DNA of 64,000 bases, from assembly GCA_964035545.1 (NCBI GenBank), contig OZ037769.1:17597133-17661132 (forward strand), in the 5' to 3' direction. Made by a program: the position numbers and the translations under genes. The notes beneath the pieces were generated by a model. The model was given only the letters and a program-made list of their open reading frames with translations, was not told the DNA's origin and did not search any database. Origin of the DNA: Bugula neritina (Eukaryota > Bryozoa > Gymnolaemata > Cheilostomatida > Bugulidae). Shown here piece by piece: positions 24,101 through 39,100 of the stretch; position 1 is the stretch's first letter, and every line of letters begins with the position of its first letter.

Positions 24101-27100
24101 TATACTCTAATGTATACTCTACTATATACTATATACTATACTATATACTACTATACTCTACTATATACTCTACTATATACTATATACTCTACTATATACT
24201 GTATACTATATACTATAATGTATACTATACTATATACTATATACTCTACTATATACTAAATACTCTACTATATCATATACTCTACTATACTATATACTAC
24301 TATATACTCTACTATATACTATATACCCTACTGTATACTATATACTATATACTATATACTATATACTCTACTGTATACTCAATATCTCTACTACTAATTG
24401 TTATCTAGCTTATCTCGAATTAGTGGTTAGAATATTCACTTTCTACTATCTTCATCTGCCATTCACTGTTCTAGCATCAAATTCTTGTATTTTTGAAACC
24501 AACTTAATTTAAATGCCATTTTAACTGCTTGAAACTTAAGCCATTGTTTATAGTTCAGCAACTTTTCTTTTCAACAAGTGTTAAGCCAGTTAAATTCCTC
24601 CTGCATATAATTACCATGACGATATCAACATGTGTATAACTAAGTAATATACTAGGTAGTGTAGTGTATACTCTACTTAGTTTTCTACAGCTAATGTGTA
24701 TAACTAAGTAATATACTAGGTAGTGTAGTGTATACTCTACTTAGTTATCTACAGCTAATGTGTATAACTAAGTAATATACTTGGTAGTGTAGTGTATACT
24801 CTACTTAGTTATCTACAGCTAATGTGTATAACTAAGTAATATACTAGGTAGTGTAGTGTATGCTCTACTTAGTTATCTACAGCTAATGTGTATAACTAAG
24901 TAATATACTAGGTAGTGTAGTGTATACTCTACTTAGTTACCTACAGCTGACGTAGAGGGGTGAATATTGCAGGGTCGGGCAAGTCCTACACTATGATGGG
25001 AACTCATGATCAGAGAGGGATAATCCCACAGCTCTGTGACACTCTGTTTGAGAGGATTAATAGTGATAGTAAAAATGATGAGCAGACATATAAAGTTGAA
25101 GTGTCTTATATGGAGATATATAATGAGAAAGTACATGACCTGCTCTCTCCTGTCAGGTATGTGTAACCTGCTCTCTCCTGTCAGGTATGTGTAACCTGCT
25201 CTCTCCTGTCAGGTATGTGTAACCTGCTCTCTCCTGTCAGGTATGTGTAACCTGCTCTCTCCTGTCAGGTATGTGTAACCTGCTCTCACCTGTCAGGTAT
25301 GTCTAACCTGCTCTCTCCTGTCAGGTATGATGTTAATGTGGTATGTTGTATTTTGCAGGAAAGGAAATCTGAAAGTTCGGGAACACAAGATCTTAGGGCC
25401 ATACGTAGACGGGTTATCACTTCTGGCAGTAAACTGTTACGACGTGAGTCTATCACCAGTTGAGAGTTTCTCTCAATCTTAAATAGTGTTGTGCTTGTTG
25501 CTACTTGTTGCTACTTGTAACATGCTGTCTATAATTGTGTTTTATTTAAGTTATATGAATTACTATAAGTTATTCGTGATTTTAAGATAATAGTAAACTG
25601 AGATGACAGCAGCACTAATTCCTCACTCACTTATGCTGCATTCAACTGTGTCACTGCAGTGCAGTCCTGAATTATCCCCTCTTTGCATTCAACTTCAGCA
25701 AATAGGACAACTCCTAAATAGAGAAATAATCCTGTTAAAACTTTGCAGGATATTGAAAATCTGATGTTGGAAGGAAATAAATCCCGAACAGTAGCTGCAA
25801 CTAATATGAATAGTGAGAGTAGCAGGTCACATGCAGTGTTTACTATTCGACTCACCCAAACTCTCCATGATAGGGCCAGTGGGGTGAGTACTGCCACTAC
25901 TACTACTAGTACTACTAGTAGTACTAGTAGTACTAATAGTACTACTAGTAGTACTATTAGTACTGGCACAACTATCACTACTACTACTACCAGATCTTGC
26001 AATATATGCCTATTTAGTACATGTTGTGTCATATTGAATTGTGTGCAGTGTATAAGCCAATGATAAGCCAATGATGAGCCAATGAAAGTATGTCTTACAT
26101 GCAGGTGTCAGGTGAGCGGGTATCTAAGATGAGTTTAGTAGATCTGGCAGGTTCGGAAAGGGTCACTAAAACTGGTGCTATGGGCGATAGGTTGAAGGAG
26201 GGAAGCAATATCAACAAGTCTTTGACTACACTCGGCTTGGTTATTAAAGCCCTTGCTGAGTCTGCTCAACACCTCTCTGGTGCTAAGGCTAAGAAAGGCA
26301 GTTTTGTTCCCTACCGGGACTCAGTTCTTACCTGGTTACTCAAGGTAACTGTTTAGTATCGACTAGTAACTGTTTAGTATCAACTAGTAACTGTTTAGTA
26401 TCAACTAGTAACTGTTTAGTATCGACTAGTAACTGTTTAGTATCAACTAGTAACTGTTTAGTATCAACTAGTAACTGTTTAGTATCAACTAGTAACTATT
26501 CAGTATCAACTAGTAACTGTTTAGTATCAACTAGTAACTGTTTAGTATCAACTAGTAACTGTTTAGTATCAACTAGTAACTATTTAGTATCAACTAGTAA
26601 CTGTTTAGTATCAACTAGTAACTGTTTAGTATCAACTAGTAACTGTTTAGTATCAACTAGTAACTGTTTAGTATCAACTAGTAACTGTTTAGTATCAACT
26701 AGTAACTGTTTAGTATCAACTAGTAACTGTTTAGTATCAACTAGTAACTGTTTAGTATCAACTAGTAACTGTTTAGTATCAACTAGTAACTGTTTAGTAT
26801 CAACTAGTAACTGTTTAGTATCAACTAGTAACTGTTTAGTATCAACTAGTAACTGTTTAGTATCAACTAGTAACTGTTTAGTATCAACTAGTAACTGTTT
26901 AGTATCAACTAGTAACTGTTTAGTATCAACTAGTAACTGTTTAGTATCAACTAGTAACTGTTTAGTATCAACTAGTAACTGTTTAGTATCAACTAGTAAC
27001 TGTTTAGTATCAACTAGTAACTGTTTAGTATCAACTAGTAACTGTTTAGTATCAACTAGTAACTGTTTAGTATCAACTAGTAACTGTTTAGTATCAACTA

Positions 27101-30100
27101 GTAACTGTTTAGTATCAACTAGTAACTGTTTAGTATCAACTAGTAACTGTTTAGTATCAACTAGTAACTGTTTAGTATCAACTAGTAACTGTTTAGTATC
27201 AACTAGTAACTGTTTAGTATCAACTAGTAACTATTTAGTATCAACTAGTAACTAGTTACTGTTATGAAGGACAACCTGGGAGGAAACAGCAAGACTGTGA
27301 TGATAGCCACAGTATCTCCGGCAGCGGATAACTATGAGGAGACGCTGTCTACGCTGAGGTATGCTGACAGCGCTAAGAGGATTGTCAACAGGGCCGTAGT
27401 GAATGAAGACCCCAATGCTAGAATTATAAGAGAGCTTAGAACAGAAGTGGAGACACTTAAACAGCAGTTGGTTAAGGCAGAGGTAGTGTATAGTGTGTAC
27501 TCTGTATAGTATATACATGTACTCTGTATAGTATATACATGTACTCTGTATAGTATATACATCTACTCTGTATAGTATATACATGTACTCTGTATAGTAT
27601 ATACATGTACTCTGTATAGTATATACATCTACTCTGTATAGTATATTTTATTGTAGAGCCTGAAAGCGCCAGATCTGCAAGAAAGATTACAAGAATCTGA
27701 AAAGTTGATTGAAGAAATGACCAAAACATGGGAGGTGAAGCTGCAGGAGACGGAAAGAATTCATAAAGTACAGACATTAATAGAATAGTATACATAAACA
27801 TAGTATAGTATAGTTAGTAGATTAGTTAGTAGATTAGATAGTAAAGTAGTTAGTAGAGTAGTTAGTAGTTAGTAGATTGGTTAGTAGAGTAGTTAGTAGA
27901 GTAGTTAGTAGTTAGTAGATTACTTAGTAGATTACTTAGTTAGTATATTATTATATTACTTCCTTTGTTGTCTAGGAGAGACATGAAGCTCTAGAAAATA
28001 TGGGGGTTTCTGTAGAAACTTCTGGAATAAAATTAGAGAGTGACAAATGTTACCTGGTAAATCTGAATGCAGATCCTTGTCTGAATGAGCTGCTAGTATA
28101 TTACCTGAAGGACATCACTAAAGTAGGTAGTGGCAACGACTCCTCGCACTCTCAAGATATACAACTCCAAGGTCTAGGCATTCTAGCTGACCACTGCACT
28201 ATTGAGATAGAGAATGGGAACATAGTGTACATCACACCAGTGGGTGGTGCCCGCACATGTATCAATGGCTCGCTAATCCACACTAAAACTAGAGCTAAGC
28301 ACGGAGATCGCATACTTTGGGGAAACAATCATTTCTTCAGACTCAATATTCCCCGTAGAGATGGTGAGTCTAGCACCTTACCCCTCGTCACTACCCCTCT
28401 TCACTACCCCTCTTCACTGCCCTTCTTCACTACCCCTCTTCACTACCCTTCTTCACTACCCCTCTTCATTGCCCATCTTCACTGCCCCTCTTCACTGCCC
28501 TTCTTCACTACCCTTCTTCACTACCCCTCTTCACTGCCCCTCTTCACTACCCCTCTCCACTACCCCTCTTCACTGCCCCTCATCACTACCCCTCTTCACT
28601 ACCCTTCTTCACTACCCCTCTTCACTGCCCCTCTTCACTACCCCTCTCCACTACCCCTCTTCACTGCCCCTCTTCACTGCCCCTCTTCACTGCCCCTCTT
28701 CACTACCCCTCTCCACTACCCCTCTTCACTGCCCCTTGTCACTCGCTTTACATTCTCTTCAGCATGACAAGATGGTGATGATGTCACCGGTTATTGTGAT
28801 GATGTCATCAATGTTTGTAGTGATGTCAGCATCTAGCGAGCTCGCTGAAGAATTGCACGTCGACTACGACTTTGCTCAACAGGAAATCATTCAGCAGTCA
28901 CATGACCCGATACAAGAAAGTATTGAGGCCATTGAGAGGCAGTACAAAGATGACAAGCAAGGTATGCTGCTGTGTACTATCTAGTAGTTGTCATACCCTG
29001 AATATAGTACTGTGTACTATCTAGTAGTTGTCATACCCTGAATACAGTACTGTGTGCTATCTAGTAGTTGTCATACCCTGAATATAGTACTGTGTACTAT
29101 CTAGTAGTTGTCATACCCTGAATACAGTACTGTGTACTATCTAGTAGTTGTCATACCCTGAATATAGTACTGTGTACTATCTAGTAGTTGTCATACCCTG
29201 AATACAGTACTGTGTACTATCTAGTAGTTGTCATACCCTGAATACAGTACTGTGTACTATCTAGTAGCTGTCATACCCTGAATACAGTGTTAGCTCTTAC
29301 TGTGTAGTGTGTAGCTATTACTGTGTAGTGTGTAGCTATTACTGTGTAGTGTGTAGTTCACACTTGATGAATAGCGTGATGGGAGTGAATAGTACATAAT
29401 TTAGCTAATTATTTTAAATTTTTAACAGCTATCTCGGGTAGAGAAGGTAGGAAACCTTTGTACCGCGGTACAACTGTATCACAGTACTGGTGGCTTACAT
29501 GCCACCCCTCATCACCACTACTCACAAACACGCTAGTGCTCTCATTTGATGTACATGGGCTCCACACGTAGCTTAATGCTATATTCACACGTTACCTCTG
29601 TCAGACATAGACACTGATTACATAGACATAGACACTGATTACATAGACATAGACACTGATCACATAGACACTGATTACATAGACATAGACACTGATCACA
29701 TAGACATAGACACTGATCACATAGACATAGACACTGATTACATAGACATAGACACTGATCACATAGACATAGACACTGATCACATAGACATGTACACTGA
29801 TCACATAGACATAGACACTGATTACATAGACATAGACACTGATCACATAGACGCTGATCACATAGACATAGACGCTGATCACATAGACATAGACACTGAT
29901 TACATAGACATAGACACTGATCACATAGACATAGACGCTGATCACATAGACATAGACACTGATCACATAGACATAGACACTGATCACATAGACACTGATC
30001 ACATAGACATAGACACTGATCACATAGACATAGACACTGATCACATAGACATAGACACTGATCACATAGACATAGACACTGATTACATAGACATAGACAC

Positions 30101-33100
30101 TGATCACATAGACATAGACACTGATCACATAGACATAGACACTGATTACATAGACATAGACACTGATCACATAGACATAGACACTGATTACATAGACATA
30201 GACACTGATCACATAGACATGTACACTGATCACATAGACATAGACACTGATTACATAGACATAGACACTGATCACATAGACATAGACACTGATCACATAG
30301 ACATAGACACTGATCACATAGACATAGACACTGATCACATAGACACCATTTAAAGTTAAAGCTAGTCCAATCAGGCTCATTTGTAAGCATGGTTGAAATA
30401 CCATTCAATAAATAATATTTTGTGTGAATACAGCATTAAAGCTACATTTATCCCGCTGCAAATATTGTCTGTGTGGACAGGTTCTTATAGCCTAGAAGTG
30501 CTGCTCCTAACATTTATCACACTTATATGGCTTTTATTACACCTAGTCGCTTGTCCTGGGATCTTCTAGCTCTAAATATTTACTATAGTAGCCTAATACG
30601 TGTGCTAGTATGTAGTGTACTAGTATGTATAGTGTAGTAGTATGTATAGTGTACTGGTATATAGTGTAGTAGTATATAGTATACTAGTATGTAGTGTAGT
30701 AGTATATAGTGTACTAGTATATAGTGTGCTAGTATATAGTGTAGTAGTATGTAGTGTAGTAGTATATAGTGTAGTAGTATATAGTGTAGTAGTATGTAGT
30801 GTAGTAGTATATAGTGTAGTAGTATATAGTGTACTAGTATGTAGTGTACTAGTATGTATAGTGTAGTAGTATGTATAGTGTACTGGTATATAGTGTAGTA
30901 GTATATAGTATACTAGTATGTAGTGTAGTAGTATATAGTGTACTAGTATATAGTGTGCTAGTATATAGTGTAGTAGTATGTAGTGTAGTAGTATATAGTG
31001 TAGTAGTATATAGTGTAGTAGTATGTAGTGTAGTAGTATATAGTGTAGTAGTATATAGTGTAGTAGTATGTATAGTGTAGTAGTATGTATAGTGTAGTAG
31101 TATATAGTGTACTAGTATGTAGTGTAGTAGTATATAGTGTACTAGTATGTAGTGTAGTAGTAAATAGTGTAGTAGTATGTAGTGTAGTAGTGTGTAGTGT
31201 AGTAGTATGTAGTGTAGTAGTGTGTAGTGTAGTAGTATGTAGTGTAGTAGTATATAGTATACTAGTATGTAGTGTAGTAGTATATAGTGTACTAGTATAT
31301 AGTGTACTAGTATATAGTGTAGTAGTATATAGTATAGTATATAGTGTACTAGTATGTATAGTGTAGTAGTATATAGTGTACTAGTATGTAGTGTAGTAGT
31401 ATATAGTGTACTAGTATGTAGTGTAGTAGTATATAGTGTAGTAGTATATAGTGTAGTAGTATGTAGTGTAGTAGTAAATAGTGTAGTAGTATGTAGTGTA
31501 CTAGTATGTAGTGTAGTAGTATATAGTATACTAGTATGTAGTGTAGTAGTATATAGTGTACTAGTATATAGTGTACTAGTATATAGTGTAGTAGTATATA
31601 GTATAGTATATAGTGTACTAGTATGTAGTGTAGTAGTATATAGTGTAGTAGTATATAGTGTACTAGTATGTAGTGTAGTAGTATATAGTATAGTATATAG
31701 TGTACTAGTATGTATAGTGTAGTAGTATATAGTGTACTAGTATGTAGTGTAGTAGTATATAGTGTACTAGTATGTAGTGTAGTAGTATATAGTGTAGTAG
31801 TATATAGTGTAGTAGTATGTATAGTGTAGTAGTATGTATAGTGTAGTAGTATATAGTGTACTAGTATGTAGTGTAGTAGTATATAGTGTAGTAGTATATA
31901 GTGTACTAGTATGTAGTGTAGTAGTATATAGTGTAGTAGTATATAGTGTAGTAGTATATAGTGTAGTAGTATATAGTGTACTAGTATATAGTGTACTAGT
32001 ATGTATAGTGTAGTAGTATATAGTGTACTAGTATGTAGTGTAGTAGTATATAGTGTACTAGTATGTAGTGTAGTAGTATATAGTGTAGTAGTATATAGTG
32101 TAGTAGTATGTATAGTGTAGTAGTATGTATAGTGTAGTAGTATATAGTGTACTAGTATGTAGTGTAGTAGTATATAGTGTAGTAGTATATAGTGTACTAG
32201 TATGTAGTGTAGTAGTATATAGTGTAGTAGTATATAGTGTACTAGTATGTAGTGTAGTAGTATATAGTGTAGTAGTATATAGTATACTAGTATGTAGTGT
32301 AGTAGTATATAGTGTACTAGTATATAGTGTAGTAGTATGTAGTGTAGTAGTATATAGTGTACTAGTATGTATAGTGTAGTAGTATATAGTGTAGTAGTAT
32401 ATAGTGTAGTAGTATGTAGTGTAGTAGTATATAGTGTACTAGTATATAGTATATAGTAGAGTATATAGTATATAGTAGAGTATATAGTATATAGTAGAGT
32501 ATACAGTATATAGTAGTATATAGTATATAGTAATTAATATCCTGATTTCTCAGCTGCCCTGGAAGCACAGAGACAGATGTACGAGGAGCAGATGCTAACG
32601 TTACGTAGTCAGATAACTTCTAGTATGACTGGCAGCTCAGTCTATCTCTCTGGCGCTCACTCGGCAGCCAGCTCGGTGAATGACCGTCTACAGCGTCATA
32701 TCCAGCAGATGGCTCAGGACAGGTGAGGGCAACTCCATGTCTCTTTGACTAGTAGGATGACATTGACCTTTGCATTGACCTTTGCATTGACCTTTGCACT
32801 GACCTTTGCATTGACCTTTGCACTGAGTTCTACTCATTACATGTGATTTCTGTGATGTAGAAATAGCAAGTTTAAACATGGAATCATCAAACTGAAGGAG
32901 GATCTTCTCCGCGTGAATATGTACGCTAGAGAAGCGAATGAATTAGCCCGAGAACTACAGATGGGCACTCAGTACAGCGTGACGCTTCAGATTCCTGCCT
33001 CCAACCTCAGTGCAAACCGTAGAGTAAGAACTCAGTACATACAGTACTTAGTATATATACACTACTCAGTACACTACTCAGTACACTACTCAGTACAGTA

Positions 33101-36100
33101 CTCAGTACAGTACTCAGTACACTACTCAGTATAGTACTCAGTATAGTACTAGTACAGTACTTAATATATACAGTACGTAGTACAGTACTAGTGTATATAT
33201 ACAGTATATAAACTGTTGCAGAGGGGGATGCTAATGAGTGAGCCAGCTATTATGGCACGTAACCAGGAAAACATAACACAGATATCAACTATGCAGGAGT
33301 TTGAGTCTAGACTTGTCAGCATGAGGGAGATATACCAGGAAGAGAAATGTCAAGGTCATCTATCAGTACATCTACTAGTGTACCTTGTGCATAGTGTACT
33401 CTACATACACTCTGTATCTACTACTATATATACTCTACATACACTCTGTATCTACTACTATATATACTCTACATACACTCTGTATCTACTACTATATATA
33501 CTCTACATACACTCTGTATATACTACTACATATACTCTACATACACTCTACATATACTACTATATATACTCTACATACACTCTGTATCTACTACTATATA
33601 TACTCTACATACACTCTGTATCTACTCTACATACACTCTACATACACTCTACATATACTACTATATATACTCTACATACACTCTGTATCTACTACTATAT
33701 ATACTCTACATACACTCTGTATCTACTCTACATACACTCTGTATCTACTACTATATATACTCTACATACACTCTGTATATACTCTACATACACTCTGTAT
33801 CTACTACTACATATACTCTACATACACTCTACATATACTACTATATATACTCTACATACACTCTGTATCTACTACTATATATACTCTACATACACTCTGT
33901 ATCTACTACTATATATACTCTACATACACTCTGTATCTACTCTACATACACTCTACATACACTCTACATATACTACTATATATACTCTACATACACTCTG
34001 TATCTACTACTATATATACTCTACATACACTCTGTATCTACTACTACATATACTCTACATACACTCTGTATCTACTACTATATATACTCTACATACACTC
34101 TACATATACTACTATATATACTCTACATACACTCTGTATCTACTACTATATATACTCTGCATCTACTACTATATATACTCTACATACACTCTGTATCTAC
34201 TACTATATATACTCTACATACACTCTACATATACTACTATATATACTCTACATATACTCTGTATCTACTACTATATATACTCTACATACACTCTGTATCT
34301 ACTACTACATATACTCTACATACACTCTGTATCTACTACTATATATACTCTACATACACTCTGTATCTACTACTATATATACTCTACATACACTCTGTAT
34401 CTACTACTACATATACTCTACATACACTCTGTATCTACTACTATATATACTCTACATACACTCTGTATCTACTACTATATATACTCTACATACACTCTGT
34501 ATCTACTACTATATATACTCTACATACACTCTACATATACTACTACATATACTCTACATACACTCTGTATCTACTACTATATATACTCTGTATCTACTAC
34601 TATATATACTCTACATACACTCTGTATCTACTACTATATATACTCTGTATCTACTACTATATATACTCTACATACACTCTGTATATACTACTACATATAC
34701 TCTACATACACTCTGTATCTACTACTATATATACTCTACATACACTCTACATATACTACTATATATACTCTACATACACTCTGTATCTACTACTATATAT
34801 ACTCTGTATCTACTACTATATATACTCTACATACACTCTGTATCTACTACTATATATACTCTACATACACTCTACATATACTACTACATATACTCTACAT
34901 ACACTCTGTATCTACTACTATATATACTCTACATACACTCTACATATACTACTACATATACTCTACATACACTCTGTATCTACTACTATATATACTCTAC
35001 ATACACTCTACATATACTACTATATATACTCTACATACACTCTGTATCTACTACTATATATACTCTGTATCTACTACTATATATACTCTACATACACTCT
35101 GTATCTACTACTATATATACTCTACATACACTCTACATATACTACTATATACACTCTGTATCTACTACTATATATACTCTGTATCTACTACTATATACAC
35201 TCTACATATACTCTGTATATACTACTACATACACTCTGTATCTACTACTACATCTACTCTACATACACTCTGTATCTACTACTATATATACTCTACATAC
35301 ACTCTACATATACTACTATATATACTCTACATACACTCTGTATCTACTACTATATATACTCTGTATCTACTACTATATATACTCTACATACACTCTGTAT
35401 CTACTACTATATATACTCTACATACACTCTACATATACTACTATATACACTCTGTATCTACTACTATATATACTCTGTATCTACTACTATATACACTCTA
35501 CATATACTCTGTATATACTACTACATACACTCTGTATCTACTACTACATCTACTCTACATACACTCTGTATCTACTACTATATATACTCTACATACACTC
35601 TACATATACTCTCTGTATACTAGTATATATACTGTGTGTTTACAGGTCCTCTCATCACTCTACCAGATGACTCTGCTAATCCTTTCGTCATACAAGCTGA
35701 AAGTCATGATTTAATAGGAGTGGCAAACGTCTTCCTGGATGCTCTTTTCTACGACGCGACTTTAGACTACAACGTGGCGGTCATCAACCAGCAGGGGGAG
35801 GTGGCGGGCAGACTCCACATTGTGCTCTGTAAGCTGGACGGCTCTCTCAACGACTCCTACAACGATGAAGTCTCCAGCACTGACTCAGAAGAGGACGGCA
35901 GCAGCGGCAGCAGTCCCAAGGAGATCACGTTGAAGGTGTGCATCAAGGAGGCTAAGGGGTTGCCCCGGTCGCTGTCTAACTTTGTGTTCTGTCAGTACAC
36001 GTTCTGGGGCCACGACGAGGTGGTGCTGGTGGCGCCTAAAGTAGACGAGTCAGTGACTGAAGAGTTAACTGATGGCCCGGCCTGCTTCAAGTTTGACCAT

Positions 36101-39100
36101 GAGAAGGTGAGCTTCTAGTATACAGTTACTACTAGTATATAGTTACTACTAGTATATAGTTACTACTAGTATATAGTTACTACTAGTATACAGTTACTAC
36201 TAGTATACAGTTACTACTAGTATACAGTTAGTATACAGTTACTACTAGTATATAGTTACTACTAGTATATAGTTACTACTAGTATACAGTTACTACTAGT
36301 ATACAGTTACTACTAGTATATAGTTACTACTAGTATACAGTTACTACTAGTATACAGTTACTACTAGTATATAGTTACTACTAGTATACAGTTACTACTA
36401 GTATATAGTTACTACTAGTATATAGTTACTACTAGTATATAGTTACTACTAGTATACAGTTACTACTAGTATATAGTTACTGCTGGTATATAATTAATGC
36501 TGGTATATAGTGTTTCACTGTGCCCGTGACGGAGGAATTCACTGAACATCTGTATGATGGAGCTCTGACTATTGAAGTCTATGGTCACACGTCAGATGAA
36601 AGCCGTGCTATGATTGGTCGCTCCCTGTCAGACCGATGGAGTGAGGTGACCAGAAAGCTGGAGCTGAGTGTGGAGATACAGGAGCTGAGTGAGAGAGGCA
36701 CGTTTGAGGGAGTGGAGGTGCAGGTGAGGCCAGACGTCTACTGCGGTGGGGTGCATCAGCTACGTCAGGGCTACTCACGGCGACTGGTGGTGAGAGCCAG
36801 ACCCGTGTCAACTTCTGGCTCGCTGCCTCTGACGGTGGACAGCATCAGCAGCGTATGGGTGGGGAGTCTGTGTGTTCGCTCCAGCACTCACAAGGGACTG
36901 GATAGTTACCAGGAGGATGGGCTGTCTCTGCTCAGGAGTAGATGGACTGAAGCTCTGGAGAGGAGGAAACAGTATCTAGATGAGAAGATGCAGCTGTTGG
37001 CCGCGAGAGAAGGTAATACACTGTATATTATATTATAGTAATACATACTGTATATTATATTATAGTAATACACTGTATATTATATTATAGTAATACACTG
37101 TATATTATATTATAGTAATATATACTGTATATTATATTATAGTAATATATACTGTATATTATATTATAGTAATACACTGTATATTATATTATAGTAATAT
37201 ATACTGTATATTATATTATAGTAATACACTTTGTATTATATTATAGTAATACACTGTATATTATATTATAGTAATACATACTGTATATTATATTATAGTA
37301 ATACACTGTATATTATATTATAGTAATATATACTGTATATTATATTATAGTAATACACTGTGTATTATATTATAGTAATACACTGTATATTATATTATAG
37401 TAATACATACTGTATATTATATTATAGTAATACACTGTATATTATATTATAGTAATATATACTGTATATTATATTATAGTAATATATACTGTATATTATA
37501 TTATAGTAATACACTGTATATTATATTATAGTAATATATACTGTATATTATATTATAGTAATACACTTTGTATTATATTATAGTAATACACTGTATATTA
37601 TATTATAGTAATACACTGTATATTATATTATAGTAATACACTGTATATTATATTATAGTAATACACTGTGTATTATATTATAGTAATACACTGTATATTA
37701 TATTATAGTAATACACTGTATATTATATTATAGTAATACACTGTATATTATATTATAGTAATATATACTGTATATTATATTATAGTAATACACTGTATAT
37801 TATATTATAGTAATACACTGTATATTATATTATAGTAATACACTGTATATTATATTATAGTAATACACTGTATATTATATTATAGTAATACACTGTATAT
37901 CATATTATAGTAATATATACTGTATATTATATTATAGTAATACACTGTATATTATATTATAGTAATATATACTGTATATTATATTATAGTAATACACTTT
38001 GTATTATATTATAGTAATACACTGTATATTATATTATAGTAATACACTGTATATTATATTATAGTAATACACTGTATATTATATTATAGTAATATATACT
38101 GTATATTATATTATAGTAATACACTGTATATTATATTATAGTAATATATACTGTATATTATATTATAGTAATACACTGTATATTATATTATAGTAATACA
38201 CTGTATATTATATTATAGTAATACACTGTTTATTATATTATAGTAATACACTGTTTATTATATTATAGTAATACACTGTGTATTATATTATAGTAATACA
38301 CTGTGTATTATATTATAGTAATACACTGTATATTATATTATAGTAATACACTGTATATTATATTATAGTAATACACTGTGTATTATACTATAGTAATATA
38401 CAGTAATATAAAGTACTATGAAGTAATATCTGTTCAGATAAGACAGAGTCGGATGTTGAGAGAGAGAAGAATCTGATGAACCAGTGGCTCAGCCTAGCAG
38501 AAGAGAGAAATGATGTGCTCGTACCTCAGGCAGGAAGTGGTGTGCCTGGAGCTCCCGCTACTGGGTAATACCACTCCTATTTACTATACATACTGTGACA
38601 TTGTAACACCACTCTTATATATACTGTGACATTGTAACACCACTCTTATATATACTGTGACATTGTAACATTGTAACACCACTCTTATATATACTGTGAG
38701 ATTGTAACACCACTCTTATATATACTGTGACATTGTAACATTGTAACACCACTCTTATATATACTGTGACATTGTAACACCACTCTTATATATACTGTGG
38801 CATTGTAACACCACTCTTATATATACTGCGTATTGTAACACCACTCTTATATATACTGTGACATTGTAACACCACTCTTATATATACTGTGACATTGTAA
38901 CATTGTAACGCCACTCTTATATATACTGTGACATTGTAACACCACTCTTATATATACTGTGGCATTGTAACACCACTCTTATATATACTGCGGATTGTAG
39001 GGAACCTGGGCTAGGGATAGAGCATCACACTCCTGTCATCTTCCTTGACCTGAATATTGAAGACATGGTACCCAGACACAGTGAGGATGAGACGGGGTCG

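Noticed and set aside
28748-28829. Extension of KIF13 exon 13 upstream through a Met-rich reading
   Set aside because: With the phase left by exon 12, the upstream acceptor gives an immediate stop; the acceptor at 28829 keeps the frame.
29542-30408. Cys-rich frame (LCDQCLC repeats) that resembles a metallothionein-like protein
   Set aside because: It is a 21-bp array in an intron, antisense to KIF13; composition follows from the unit.
33216-35714. Open frames of 760-830 codons (Tyr/Thr/Leu/Ser-rich)
   Set aside because: 34-bp repeat artefact inside KIF13 intron 16. The real exons 16 and 17 flank it and splice in phase.
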